From: Chromera velia
Lineage: Eukaryota; Sar; Chromeraceae
Direction of reading: 5' to 3'
Length of the DNA: 64,000 nucleotides
Assembly: GCA_018398765.1 (NCBI GenBank)
Contig: JAHBMJ010001845.1
Span: 43,807 to 107,806 of the forward strand
The position numbers and the translations under genes were made by a program. Positions 23,176 to 34,624 of the stretch are shown here, piece by piece; position 1 is the stretch's first letter, and each line of letters starts with the position of its first letter. The notes below the pieces were generated by a model, which had not been told where the DNA came from, searched no databases, and worked only from the letters and a program-made list of their open reading frames with translations.

Positions 23176-23271
23176 CTTTCTTTCTTTCTTTTGTTCTTTC
23201 TTTCTTTCCTTTATGTATTTATTTATTTATTTTCTTTCCTTCTGTGGGACTCCCTCTTTCTCTCTCACTGA

Positions 23272-23321
<50 letters not shown>

Positions 23322-23360
23322 GTTTGTTTGTTTCTTTCTTTCTTTCTTTCTTTCTTTCGT

Positions 23361-23422
<62 letters not shown>

Positions 23423-23501
23423 CGTTCCTGCAGGAATTTTCTTCATTCAAGACAAAGACATACCAAATGCGTTCGGGCTTGCCTGGGTACAAGAATTTTA
23501 A
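18153..23501 (+). CDS. Calpain-type cysteine protease with VHL-beta-like domains
   Basis: Nine exons, all GT-AG: 18153-18358, 18693-19407, 19575-19824, 20219-20307, 20762-20951, 21226-21374, 21622-21801, 22355-22607, 23434-23501; together 2100 nt, 699 residues, stop TAA. The N-terminus MGCAAS fits myristoylation plus palmitoylation, hence membrane anchoring. Two VHL-beta-like segments follow: one at about 80-130 (VWVNYKGQL...LRPNGE) and a better one spanning exons 2-3 (VFWVNYTGTAKPWRFLRPGQ, then YIGHVWLLVYV). The calpain core occupies about 390-699: QGDIGNCYMLA with Cys416 and the oxyanion Gln six residues before it, LVVLDDFLPAD, EMWLPLLEKAFAKMQGSY, then His615 in QYHAYGI and Asn638 in ACNTWG, followed by EWKGDW. 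All three catalytic residues are present, though the usual NPWG is NTWG. The protein ends at the end of the core: no C2L or penta-EF domain. A possible extra exon around 22079-22140 was left out because family alignment runs directly from exon 7 to exon 8. Confidence 0.88.
23040..23425. repeat. CT, CTTT and GT arrays in the last calpain intron
   Basis: Successive TCTC, TTTC, TCTC, TTTC and TG runs just upstream of the final CAG acceptor (23431-23433). They form an extreme polypyrimidine tract for that acceptor. Confidence 0.9.
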
Positions 23502-23655
23502 ATGACAGGCGTTACTCAAAGTAAAAGTGACCGTAAAACGCTCATATACTAACTGGTAGCAATCAATTAAAAACTAGATTATAAATGAATTGATCGATAC
23601 AGTAATTAAACAACGTGATCGATCACTCTCACTCTATCTTAAGCTTTAATTCCTG

Positions 23656-24070
23656 CCCTGCAGGTAGCTAGCATTTTACGGGATTTTAGTCCAGGATTTT
23701 AGCGGATTTTACGGGATTTTGGCCAGGATTTTAGCGGATTTAGGCGGATTTTGCCCAGGATTCTGCCGGATTATTTCTCCAGGATTTTAGAATCTAAAAT
23801 CCTGGCTCTAGGGATTATAAAGACTAAAATCCTGGATCCTAGGATTTTAGAAATGAATGCCAAGATTTTATGGAATTTTACGGGATTATATCTTTCTTCC
23901 AGGATTTTAGACTCTAAAATCCTAGGTGTAGGGATTATATTTTTAACGTTAAGAGTCCGGTAGAATCTTGGGCAAAATCCGTTAAAATCCGCTAAAATCC
24001 TGGCCAAAATCCTGTAAAATCCGCTAAAATCCTGGGCTAAAATCTTGCAAAATCCTGGCTACCTGCAGGG
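23656..24070. mobile_element. Palindromic MITE-like element built of AGGATTTTAG units
   Basis: 415 bp starting CCCTGCAGGTAGC and ending GCTACCTGCAGGG. The left half carries many copies of a core such as AGGATTTTAGC, the right half the reverse complement CTAAAATCCT, so the whole can fold back on itself. No open frame. Superfamily unknown; the flanks show no convincing target duplication beyond a possible TG. Confidence 0.7.
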
Positions 24071-27000
24071 TGGCACCATTATGAACACATATATATCCTT
24101 ACTGGCATTTAGGGCTTAGAAAAGATGCATCGCAGAAAAGGTGTAAATCGAGGAGTCACACCAGATGCACTTGTTTTGCACCAGATTTTGCACCTTATAA
24201 GAAGAGTTGGCTCCAAAGTCCAAGTTTTTAGGTAAAAAATAGGTGCGTATGAGGCAGTAGACCGCCCCTACGGCCCCGTCCCACAGCGCGGCAGGCCGTG
24301 CACGAGGGACATGTTGGCCGAGGTGGCGTCAAAATATGCTACACGCCGATCTAGACATCGATACATGGACACACGATCGAGTAAGTCACTAAAAAGTTCA
24401 CAACGAAACGGTCTGACCGTCGAAGACTCATGGACAAGGGTAATTCAAGTTAACCTTAATATACAAAGGAAGCTTCCTCCAAGGGTCTGACTCACTCAGA
24501 GACTTTTTTGGAGTGAGAGCTGTCTGTGTTAAAGTTTTTTTTGAACCACAAGTAACTGTCAAAGCCTTCCGTTGAATTTAATTTGATTTGAAGTCAGCAG
24601 TGAAAGGTCCACCACAGACATGGGAGTTTTTCGACTCCTAAATTTACACAACCGCACTCTGCCGCTGCTGGCAGCTGCTGCACCAGTTCCGTTTCCCTTG
24701 GTTGTTCTTGCTCAGCAAAGAAATGCAAATCAGGATCAACATCTTTTTTTGTTTCATTCTTCCTTCCTTTGATTTTTCATGAAATCGCACCATTTGTCTT
24801 TGCTCTCTTTATGACTCGTCAGTTTGCTCCAAAGGGGCATGGCCCGGCATGCATACAGTGTGAACGTTTTATGGACCGTAAGAACAGAACTGAACTACAA
24901 TATAGCACACAAACAGTGCCAACCACATTCAAACGCTCTAAATCTATACAGAAAAAGTATTGAGCAGATGAAAAACGTTGCTTGAATCAAGAAAAGAGAC
25001 CCAGAAAGACACCAAAGTTATGAGACAGTCAGAGACACAGTTTTTAATTGCAGTTGAAAAAAAAAGTTTTTTATCGTCTTTTCACTCATATTTTAGGTTG
25101 TTTCACATAGTAAAAGTTTATGTAGCTAATCCATATCAAAAAAAGCTTTTAGCTAGGGATGGGCACAAAAGTTTTTTTTATAATATAGTTTGCCTGTAAA
25201 ACTTTTAACTTTCACTTTAAAACTTTAAAAGTAAACATGCAACCAGACATGCAAAAGTTGATCTAAAAGACGTTGCTAAAGAAGTTGATTTCATTTATAT
25301 CGTTGCAGGCAAAGTTAGTGCTTTGTATACTAGTAGATATACCAATTATACAAAAGTTTCACAACTTTAAAAACGATGTATATAATACATTACTATATTA
25401 ATTATAATTCTCACAAAAATTCCCAAAAACAACTTTGATATAATTTCATATAAATTCAAACGACCGGCAACTTTGGTCCTCTAGGGCCCTTCTCTAGAAA
25501 ATCTACTTCTTTTTTTGCCATAATTACTTCTCTTAAAAGACGGTGGCGGCTGCTTGCAATCACTATCCCCCCGGGCCTCTTTTCAATGTATGCCAACAGT
25601 GGTGCAACATCTTTGATATTTGCCAATTCAAAGTCTTCCATCCACTCGGCAGCCCCAAAGTACTGAAAAAACTCCAAGTCCTCCGTACCCTTCTCTTTAT
25701 CTCAAATGTGTTCCACCACTCGCACTATTAATTTGCACAGGAAAAGGAAAAGGTTTTCTCATGTGAGTAATCGATCGATCGATCTATCCTCTGGATGCGT
25801 GGCGGTTAACTCGCTGCTCATAGCACTGAACGAAGCCGCCGACAGTATAAGCCTATTCTAGGCAGTGGAATGGGGGGGGCACCTGGAACATAAATCTTAT
25901 CCTATCCTATCCTAAACCTGAATAAACTGAGCTTCTGCTACCTTCTATGTCGGCTAAATAGCAAATAATTAGTTTAGTTACAACTATATAGAGTTATTAC
26001 TTACTTAATTATTAAGGACATATTTAAAAACTAATTGAAAAATATTTTTTTAAAATAAAGTCTAGAGCGCAAAAAAAAAACTTTTAAACTTTAGGGTCCA
26101 CACCTAAGCTTTTAGGCCTTGAATAAGGCGCCTTTTAGCCACTAAAAATACTAGGAATTAACGTTAGAAATAGTGACCATGTTTTATTTGATTTAATTTA
26201 ATTTGAGGTAGGGCTTAAGCTCAAATCAAATATCAAGTCAGGGAGGATCTAGTGTTTAAAGACCTATCAAATACGATCAAATATTTGATCAATATGACTT
26301 TCAACCTCAAATATGAAGGTCCTAAAAAAACTTTTGCAAGTACCGATCCGTTACGCATGCTGATTCAAATGAAAAAACCTAAATCTTGATGGTTTGCTCT
26401 CAAAAAAAAAACGTTTTGAGCTGCACTGAAATTGACGTTTCACCCCTTTTTATTTTATGTAGAGGTAAACCGATCAGCTGAACGTTTTCCCGAACAGCTG
26501 TGTTGACTTTTCTGGTGCTGGAACATCTTTTACGGCCCCCTTTTTGAGCGTCTGCAAACATTTTACACCCCATAAGACATGTCACACAATCCGACAGGGT
26601 CGAACGGGAAGAAAGAGGCATTTGTTTTTAAAGCCGGGTACACAAAAAAAATATGGTCCGTGCAAAAGGGGGCAAATGTGATTCAGTGTCAGGTAAAAAT
26701 ACAAGGAGCCGAGGGGGAACGAGAAACTATTTATGGCTGTGAGTATGCAGCAGTGGCAACCAGTTCTTTTTAAACCCACCTCATCAATTAGCATGGCTTG
26801 ACGATCACGTCTGACAAACATCTGCAGCTGCTCCAAGAAAGACAGGAGAAGCTGTCGGAGGGGGCGGGGGGGGATAAGTTATAATTTTATATATATTTTT
26901 TTAAATTTTTGAAACACACATCAGAAATGTTCTGAATCTTCTGATAACTATTATCATGAAAAAAATGATCAGAATGACAGTAAGTCAGTGACTCAGTGAG

Positions 27001-27698
27001 GAACTTTAAGAGGTTAACCTCAAATTTTACCTCAAATATCAAATATTTGAGGTTGAAGCTCAAATCAAATCAAATCAAATCAAATCAAATATAATCAAAT
27101 CAAATATGGTCACTAGTTAGAAACCCAAAGTAAACAGTGCACCTTATTTTGCACCTGATTTATGGTGCAAACCTGTTTTTGCACCAGCACCAGCACCTTA
27201 TGCACCTTTTCTCAGCTTTACTGGCATTTATTGATCTATAATTAATATCTAAAATTTTGAACTTTAGTATATGTGCATGATGCAGTTTTTATAATATGTA
27301 CAGCCTGAGTTTAAAGAACTGCATGAACACTAGACAAAGCTAGACACCAAGCGTTTCCGCCGTTTCAGCTTAGGTTTAAACGCATCAAAGCAGCCCTAGA
27401 GGCAGCCTGTGAATATTCATAAATCAATGATTTTGAGATGGAACCTAGAATAGAACGATCAATATGTATAGTGACTATAGTCAATCGTTTCAGTAACTTC
27501 AAAAATTAATAAGAATACATATATGAGCTAGTATATAAACGGCATAATTAATAAGCCTTTAAAAATGTATATTCATGGTCACTGCTAAGCATATCTAAGC
27601 GTCAGCTTTGTAAGTACTAGTGTGAGTATATCAATCTGTAAGAACTGATCCTTTAAACTAGCCTTTAAACCTAGGTTTGAACTTAAATGTTGATCAAT
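24071..27698. other. AT-rich gene-free region
   Basis: 3.6 kb without a credible coding frame on either strand; scattered A/T homopolymers, AATT-type low complexity and a pentanucleotide array near its end. A short GC-rich patch (24245-24360) stands out but has no recognisable feature. Confidence 0.6.
27056..27108. repeat. CAAAT pentanucleotide array
   Basis: About ten units of CAAAT, one interrupted. Similar degenerate CAAAT/ATTTG sequence is scattered through 26170-27050. Confidence 0.85.
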
Positions 27699-27828
27699 GC
27701 CACTGCTTTCTAGATTGCTTCAAGTACAGAGTGTCATCTTAGATTTTAAATTTGAAGGTCAGACCTTTGTAATCAGCTATAGGATTTGCTAAAGGAGGGG
27801 AGGCTTATAGAGACTATAGATGGGGGGG
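27699..27828 (+). repeat. Left copy of a 130-bp direct repeat flanking a LINE
   Basis: Begins GCCACTGCTT and recurs at 29347-29476 with about five substitutions and no obvious indel until the G-rich end. Position exactly at both LINE borders suggests an unusually long target-site duplication. Confidence 0.8.
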
Positions 27829-29346
27829 AAAAAAAGTTGAGAGAGTGGGGTTATATAAGTATCTGGGTGTTCTTTTGTTCGAAGGGGGAGACTTAAGGGA
27901 GGTAATAGAAGAGAGGCTTAGCATAGCAAGTAGACGGATGGGTCATGCAAAGAGCGTAGCACTCTCTTTAGGTCGCCTGCCCCCCGTAGCAAAAATTTTG
28001 TGTTTATGCGCTTTCTGGTTGCCTGTTGCTCTATATGTGTTTGACTGTCTGCCTGTTTGCAAGTCAGATATGGATGCATTAGATGTCCTTCAATTGTGCT
28101 TTGTCCATTGGGCTTTGAATCTGTCTCTCTCCTCTTTCCATGTACCTACCCTGTGTCTTGTTGGTCTACTTCCTGCACGTGGGCATGTGTCGATGAGACT
28201 TGCTGGGTATTTGACTAACTTAAAACATATTGACCTCAAGATGCCCGCGGGTGCCTGGTCGGCTTTAATAAATAGTGATTGTCCTTCCTCTATGATGCAC
28301 GCACAAAAATTGATTGGGTCGACCGGATTGGAAGAATTTGTGACTGTCAATCCAACCATCAGAAGAAGAAAAAAAGCCACCAAGGTTGGCCGTCTCCTTC
28401 TCTTAAGAGCAGTGATTAATCGGGAAATTGATGAATGGATTGATGGTTGTCTAGAAAGGGCCGCTTCACGGGGGGCAGTTTTGCAGTTTGGCAGAGGCAT
28501 CAGACCGAATGTGTTCCAAACGTCTTATCTTACTGCCCAATGTTCGTCTCTCCTCTTCCTTTCATCTACTTTTCCTTCATCCCCTTTGTCCCCCCGTTTC
28601 GTTTCCCTCCCTCGCGCTGCGATCTGGTCTTCAGGCCCTTTTTCAGCCTTGCTGTATATGTTGCTTGGTGGTCGCCCCCATGCACCGTACAGAGGGTTGG
28701 AAGACGCGGTTTGCCTTGCATGCAGGGGCAAAACAGACGATCTACTGCACCGACTGACTGAATGCACAGAAACAAGAGCAGATCGAGAGGCTCTGAATGC
28801 AATTGTAACCGAAATTGAAGCGAAATTAGACAAAGCCCAAGAAAGAGAGAGAAAGTGGTTGCTATCGAAAGACTCCATCCCTTTAAAACACGCCATGCAA
28901 AGCGAATTGTTGGCATGAATGAAGGTCACCCTGGCACTCAGACATTCACCCATACCAGCCCTACGACTCTTGCGAAACATCTGTCTGCGCCCTCCATCGT
29001 AAGGTCTGTGATTCGATGCATGTGATGGTTACTTACATCTCTTCCCGTCTCACCTTTAAATGTTCTTTTTCCACCTCCCACGTACATCTCCCGTCCCCCC
29101 TCTCCACCGGTCTTCCTGTCTGCCTCTACTGCCTGAGAGTCTCTGTTGCAGTTGTCGCACTCCTCCCACAGAAGGGAAACGACATCAGCGATTTAGAAAG
29201 CATCTTCTAGATACAGGGTGTTTAGAGTTACGAGAGTGAAGCCCCCTCCCGTTGTATGATGCAGGTCCGGCAAAGGGACAATAAAGCATTGTCCTAGACT
29301 CATGCACTGCATGATGGCCTATAGACCGATTAATAATAATAATAAT
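27829..29346 (+). mobile_element. 5'-truncated non-LTR retrotransposon
   Basis: Inserted between two near-identical 130-bp direct repeats. It starts inside the RT-proximal coding region, continues through the ORF end at 28918 and a 3' UTR, and terminates in an (AAT)n tail (29331-29346), the usual 3' end of several LINE clades. 5' truncation and a repeat tail indicate target-primed reverse transcription. Confidence 0.85.
27845..28918 (+). pseudogene. LINE ORF2 C-terminal part
   Basis: 357 codons, stop TGA. Starts at the post-catalytic RT motif VGLYKYLGVLLFEGG and contains the thumb/connection region and a C-terminal zinc finger CLACRGKTDDLLHRLTEC (C-x2-C-x7-H-x4-C). The catalytic RT domain and the endonuclease are missing, so it cannot move itself. 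The frame is intact over its whole length, so the insertion is recent. Confidence 0.85.
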
Positions 29347-29476
29347 GCCACTGCTTCCTAGATTGCTTCAAGTACAGAGTGTCATCTTAGATTTTAAATT
29401 TGAAGGTCAGACCTTTGAAATCAGCTATAGGATTTGCTAAAGGAGGGGGGGCTTATAGAGGCTATAGAGGGGGGGG
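29347..29476 (+). repeat. Right copy of the 130-bp direct repeat
   Basis: Follows the (AAT)n tail directly. Matches 27699-27828 at a constant offset of 1648. Confidence 0.8.
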
Positions 29477-29933
29477 GGGGTTACAACCCGAATGGTTGCA
29501 AAAGATTCTTTTTTGTGGCCTCCCAGTATTCAGTTTCCATGCTATTAATTATAATAATTATATTATATACCAATTAAATTATTTCTAGAATTATTTTAAT
29601 CTAGATCATCATCATCATCATCATCATACGCCATCGCCATCAGCCCATAGCAGGCTTAATTCCAGGCACTATTTCATTTTAATTTTCGGGGAATTTGACC
29701 TGGTTTTGTAGGGCAATTAAGTTTTTACACGGTTTTTGTCGTGCCAGTCTAGGTGCCACTGCCAGTGCTAATCCACGGAGAACGCGACTTTTCCACATAT
29801 TTTCCGGGCGTCTCGACTGTTCTGCATTGTTCCCTCCCCCCTTCCCGAGTAGCTACATATTTGTTCCTCTTCTTTGATCCCTTTCATTCCATTGAAATTG
29901 CACGAATTCTAGCACGAATTACTGTACAAGTCA
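29477..29933. other. Intergenic, with an ATC microsatellite
   Basis: ATC repeats at about 29605-29628. Otherwise nothing seen; includes the 3' flank of the minus-strand carrier gene. Confidence 0.5.
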
Positions 29934-30549
29934 TCACCGAAAGAAAGCTTTTGCGAATTCGTTGGCGTAAAAGTAGACGGAACCCCCCACTGACACAAGG
30001 GCAATGCGAGGTGCCAGACCTGCAAAAAGGGACCTCCACCCCTCCTCCACCCACACTTTCCTGAAGGCTTCCAACAAACTCGAATTCTCTAACTGCAGCA
30101 CACACGACAGACCGGAGTTACAATTCCACATCGTCAATCAATCAGCATCCTCAAGTGCACAAGGAAAGAGCCAGAAAGGGGAAGCCTTCTAGCTGAAAAA
30201 GGACGTCATGCTGAAAAGAGTCCTGGAACTTTCTCCCGCATTCAGAGAGAAGGGAGCCCCTGGAGTAGTTGCTTTACCATACTGCAAGACCCCTTTGCCA
30301 ACATGCACAAAAAAGAAGAAAAGTGTGCATCGACTGAAGGGTCACTCGGCTGAACAACGCAGCACAAGCACTGGCTGCATGCATCTTGAGTCGAGACAGT
30401 AGTCGGTGTTTCCTTTCTCGTCACTGCATCCAGGAGAACGCCAAACGGAGCCCTGATCGTCCGAGTCTCACTGAAATCATCAACGAAAGGAACCAAAATC
30501 CCAAACAATTAAGAACAGAGGGGAGCCAAAACCAGAAACAAAGACAGAC

Positions 30550-30582
<33 letters not shown>

Positions 30583-30646
30583 AAGAAAGAAAGAAAGAAA
30601 GAACGAAAGAATGAAAGAAAGAAAGAAAGAAAGAAAGAAAGAACGA

Positions 30647-30682
<36 letters not shown>

Positions 30683-30694
30683 AAAAAAGAACGA

Positions 30695-30726
<32 letters not shown>

Positions 30727-30838
30727 ACGAACGAACGAACGAAAGAAAGAAAGAACGAAAGAACGAAAGATCGAAAGAACGAAAGTACGAAAGAACGAAA
30801 GAACGAACGAACGAACGAACGAAAGAACGAAAGAACGA

Positions 30839-30874
<36 letters not shown>

Positions 30875-32930
30875 AGATAGAAAGAGGGAACCCCAAAGAA
30901 AAATAAAATTCGTCGCTCACCTCTTCATCAGTCATCTCTCGGGTCTTCACGGTGTCAAGCGGCTGAGTTGCCAGAGCGGCCAGTGCCGCTGCAAGGAAGC
31001 CCGCGACGGCAGCAAGCCACAGAGGTTGTTCCTGCTCTTGCAGTTGCAAGGCCTGTCCCGCCCCTGCTGCCACCAAAGCCCCTGTCTGCGTCTGTGCAGC
31101 CGATCCCAGAGGAGACGGGAAAGCAGATACTCCACTGCCGTCTCCGACAAAAATCCTTTTCACAAGTCCAATCGGGACGTCCAGGCGACCCTTTACAGTA
31201 AAGGAGCTCCATAGAGATCCGAATTCGGATCGAAACGTTTCGTACAAGGGAAGCTGCAACGTTAACACAAGAAAGGGTACAAGCGATTCGGCAAGAGACG
31301 TCAAGTGATTAAAGAGAAGGGACAATTGTGGCAAATGGCATTCTGCACAGCGGGGACAGCTGCAGCTGAATGAGAAAGTTCAGATGCAAAAGAAGAATGG
31401 CCAAAGAAAGGAAAGCAAGACAGGACATGAAGGCGTCGCTCCATTGACGAGTAAGTGGAACCTCCGGAGTGTGGCTGTCATTTTTCGTCTCTTCTGAATT
31501 CGGACTACCTTCCGCCAGACTAGACAGAGCAAACCATACAGTCGTGATTCAAATACGGTAGTTTATCAGAGTCAATTGTAGAACGCCGTCACCTTGTCCC
31601 TTTGCTTTGTGCCTGCATTCAAGCTGATTCTTCCACGTGACTTGGAGAAAGTGTGATATCCATAGATACGGAGAAATGCCGGTTGACCTGTATAGCGTTA
31701 AAGGGAAGGTCCCGGAGAAGCTGTGCGTCCAGTCCTGCAAAGAGGCCTCTCCATCCGCTCTTCTGCAAAAACACAGGGAAAGGATGGAGAGGTCTCTGGT
31801 GAGACGAAACAGCACCAGGAAAAAACAAAAACTTGAGTATCGCCTTTATGGACTAAGCGAAAAAGAAGAGAAAGACAGGTAGAAAACTTCTCGAGCAAAT
31901 TTCACACAAGGGTTCCTTTTCTGTCTTTTTTGAATCCTGTACAGTTCAGGGAAGGAAACAATGTGTCCTTTTTTTCCAGCAGGTTTCTTCTATCGCGCAT
32001 CATGTTGCTCTTTCTTTCTCTTTTCTTCTCGTTTCAACGGACCTTGTTGAGGATCTTCTGGAGAATCTGGAGCGCAGTCGAGCCCTTGTCGTTCACCTGC
32101 ATGCTCGATGCATGATCGATCGATCACCGTTCACTTGGCTCTTTTCTTCCTTCCTTCCTTCCTTCCTTCCTTCTACTCTCAGTGGAAGGAAGCGCAAAAA
32201 TTCGGTTTCGTCCGGTGGACGACAGGACCGAAACGGAGCAGCGAGAGCAAAGAGAGAAAAAGAACCAGAAAGGGTCAAACTCCGCAATGAGTCGAATAGG
32301 TACAACCAGAATCTCAGGGTAAACAAGAAGGGAGGGAATGGGAGGGGGGGGGGAAATACATATAGGCTTTTGGGGCAGTCAGAGCTCTGTCGATTCCTTT
32401 CCGGGACGCAACGGGGGCACTTGGTCTGCCTTCTTCTCTGTCTCTGTGCCTTGCACGGTTTTTGTCCTTCCGACTCGTCACAACTTTGAACGCATCTTCT
32501 CTGTATTGCATTGTCTTTTCGGCCTGTCTCATCAGTCTGTCTCTCAGCTGGGCGTTCTGTGTCTGCCCCAGGTGCATACTGGGGTTAAATGGAAAGGGGC
32601 CCAAGAAGATGCACCTCATACAGACCTGCTGCCGTTGTTTGACGATCTCAAATGGACATTTCACCTGCATGCATGCACACCAAGTAAAAAGAATTCATTC
32701 GTGATTTTATACGACGTTGGGGCCGAAGGGCTAAAGCGCCAGAGCGTAAGTGAGGAAGGAGAAAGACACAGACGAAAGAAAGAGAGACGGAAGCCGCAGA
32801 GAAAGACGGGAAAAAAGATGTTACCTCAAATGCTCCAAGAGGAATTTGGATGAGTCAAAACGAAATCTTTCTGACTGATCACTTCCATGGAGTCTTTGGT
32901 GAATGCAAGAAAAAGCCGACGGAAAAGGAG

Positions 32931-32967
<37 letters not shown>

Positions 32968-33910
32968 GCACAATTCAACTCACTGACCACTCCCATAGGA
33001 ACAGTTGCCAGGGCAGAAGCCAGAAAGTATCTGGTTCCAGGGGACCCGAGCACCTGTCCCACTTCTTGGAAAAGCGCATCGACAACGGGATTCCCCATTT
33101 TCCCCTCCGTATCCCTTGCAATCTGACTCAACATATCAGCAGCACCTTCGAACAAATCGTTACACAAATCGTAAGAGACAAAAAAAACTGCAGAGGCATC
33201 AAAACTGCTGGGGCAATTCCCCGAAGAAGCTTTTTTGCATACGCCAGACGAGACTCAGACGGCGTCTCTCTCCTCGATCCACTCCCTGCTGCCCCTCCTC
33301 CTTTTATCGAGGAGGAAGAAGTCTCCTTCTCCTTCTCCTGCGAGCTGTCCTCGGTATCTGGGATGTTTTCCTTCTTCTTCCTTCTACACTGCTGCCTGGT
33401 CTTGACCGTGTCGAAGGGGTGGGTTGCAGCACGGACCACTGCCCGCACCACACCTGCAGTCGCCCCACTAGCGGCAAGTTTCGCATACTTCACAAGTCCT
33501 CTGTCAGTGTCGGCCTCAACTTGGTCTCTGTTTGTATTGGTCTGGAGGGAGAGGGAGAGGCTGCTTGAGAGGGGGGCAGGTGGGGCTGAAGCCAATGCTG
33601 TTAGGGTGAGAGACGATGGGTCAAAAGGTGGAGAGCTGGACGCGCTGAGCAGAATCTGTTTCTTCCGGTTTTGATTTGGACTCAGTAGAAGACGGGCCTG
33701 CTTCCTTTCACGCAGCGGATTCACGGATATGCTGTTTGTGTTCGGAAAGAGCGAGGCTTTACTGCTGAGATCGGTCAGAACGGGTACATGGTTCCTCTGT
33801 CTCTGGAGGCCCTCTCTGTGGGTGGAGACGGGAGACGGATTTCCAGACTGCTCCTGAGTCGTGGAGAGAAGGAAACAACACGCAAACTTGCTTAGACACA
33901 GAGGGGGCAT
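29934..33910 (-). CDS. Mitochondrial carrier family (SLC25-type) protein
   Basis: Inner-membrane solute carrier with three repeats. Minus-strand exons: 33910-32988, 32664-32626, 32096-32043, 31762-31688, 31253-30921, 30092-29934; all introns are phase 0 with GT-AG ends. Signature motifs: HPFDTVKTRQQ (repeat 1, exon 1), CPFEIVKQRQQ (repeat 2, a 39-nt exon) and QPLDTVKTREM (repeat 3, exon 5). KSGWRGLFAGLDAQLLRDLP in exon 4 and EEGWRSLFAGLAPRIALVS in exon 6 are the conserved post-signature loops; similarity to S-adenosylmethionine-type carriers is suggestive only. The N-terminus is extended by about 145 residues. Exon 1 needs one extra T in a run of eight (33180-33187) to stay in frame from GIAPAVLMPLQ to FVSYDLCNDLFEG; with it the total is exactly 528 codons. 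The substrate is not deducible here. Stop TGA. Confidence 0.88.
30541..30880. repeat. GAAA/GAAC array in carrier intron 5
   Basis: CAGA units followed by about 300 bp of GAAA with interspersed GAAC. Its long open frames on both strands (K/E/R or F/L/S repeats) are not genes. Confidence 0.95.
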
Positions 33911-34624
33911 GGGTCTTCAACTTCTACTCTACGAAGGAGACTCTGACTTTTTGAAGTGATGGCACACGACTAAGTTGGCCCCGCTGCCTCTACATCTATT
34001 TGTTCAGTGATCTTCATTGCAACCGCCTCTGCTAGCAAAGTCCTTGAAAGCTCCACAAACTGCATGTAAAGAAAGCCACAGCGTCAGATCACACTTGCGT
34101 TGGGCTGCATTCGGTGCGTTCTTGTACGAGGTGCAGGACTTTAGAATGACAGGCTTGGCCGGAAGAAGTGGACGGTCACCACTGATCGATTGTACGTACT
34201 CAGGGACAGTCACGACAAGACGATGTTTATTTGAACAACAGTGCGCGAGCATTGCGCGGGTGTTGCACGCGCGCGCGCAACATGCATGCACCATGCATCA
34301 TGCATATTCATGCATGCATGCACCTATAATTCTTGACTTGAAAATGCATGTCATCCGACTCATGATCCGAGCAAACACTGAGTGACAAACCTGCATGGCG
34401 ATGATCTGTTTCTGACATGTTCTGTCGTACTACGATTGACTTGCAACCGTCTACATTCGCTTGCAATGCCCTCCAGCATGTAAGGATTGCCTCCACATGC
34501 GTGAAAAGAAGTGAGATTCGTTTTCCCCCTGCGCTAAGATTCCGGAAGTTTTGGAGGAGAGACAAGCGCGCAGCCTTTTTTGGTGCTCCTGAAAGCCGCC
34601 TTCCGGTTTGGGAGCTTCTTCATA
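33911..34624. other. Divergent intergenic region
   Basis: Separates the carrier (minus) from the EamA transporter (plus) and so must hold both promoters. GCGC and GCATGCAT runs lie at 34258-34322. No TATA-type signal identified. Confidence 0.5.

Noticed and set aside
22974-23433. Long S/L/F-rich frames in CT repeats
   Set aside because: Intronic microsatellite; only the last part after 23433 is coding, as the final calpain exon.
9357-23501. A ciliate-like nuclear code (UAA/UAG = Gln) for the host
   Set aside because: The calpain ends at TAA at the end of its core domain, EamA ends at TAG after its hydrophilic tail, and the well-conserved host genes contain no in-frame TAA/TAG although they have many Gln codons.
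30386-30880. Long K/E/R-rich frame (and its F/L/S-rich antisense)
   Set aside because: Pure translation of a GAAA microsatellite inside an intron of the carrier gene.
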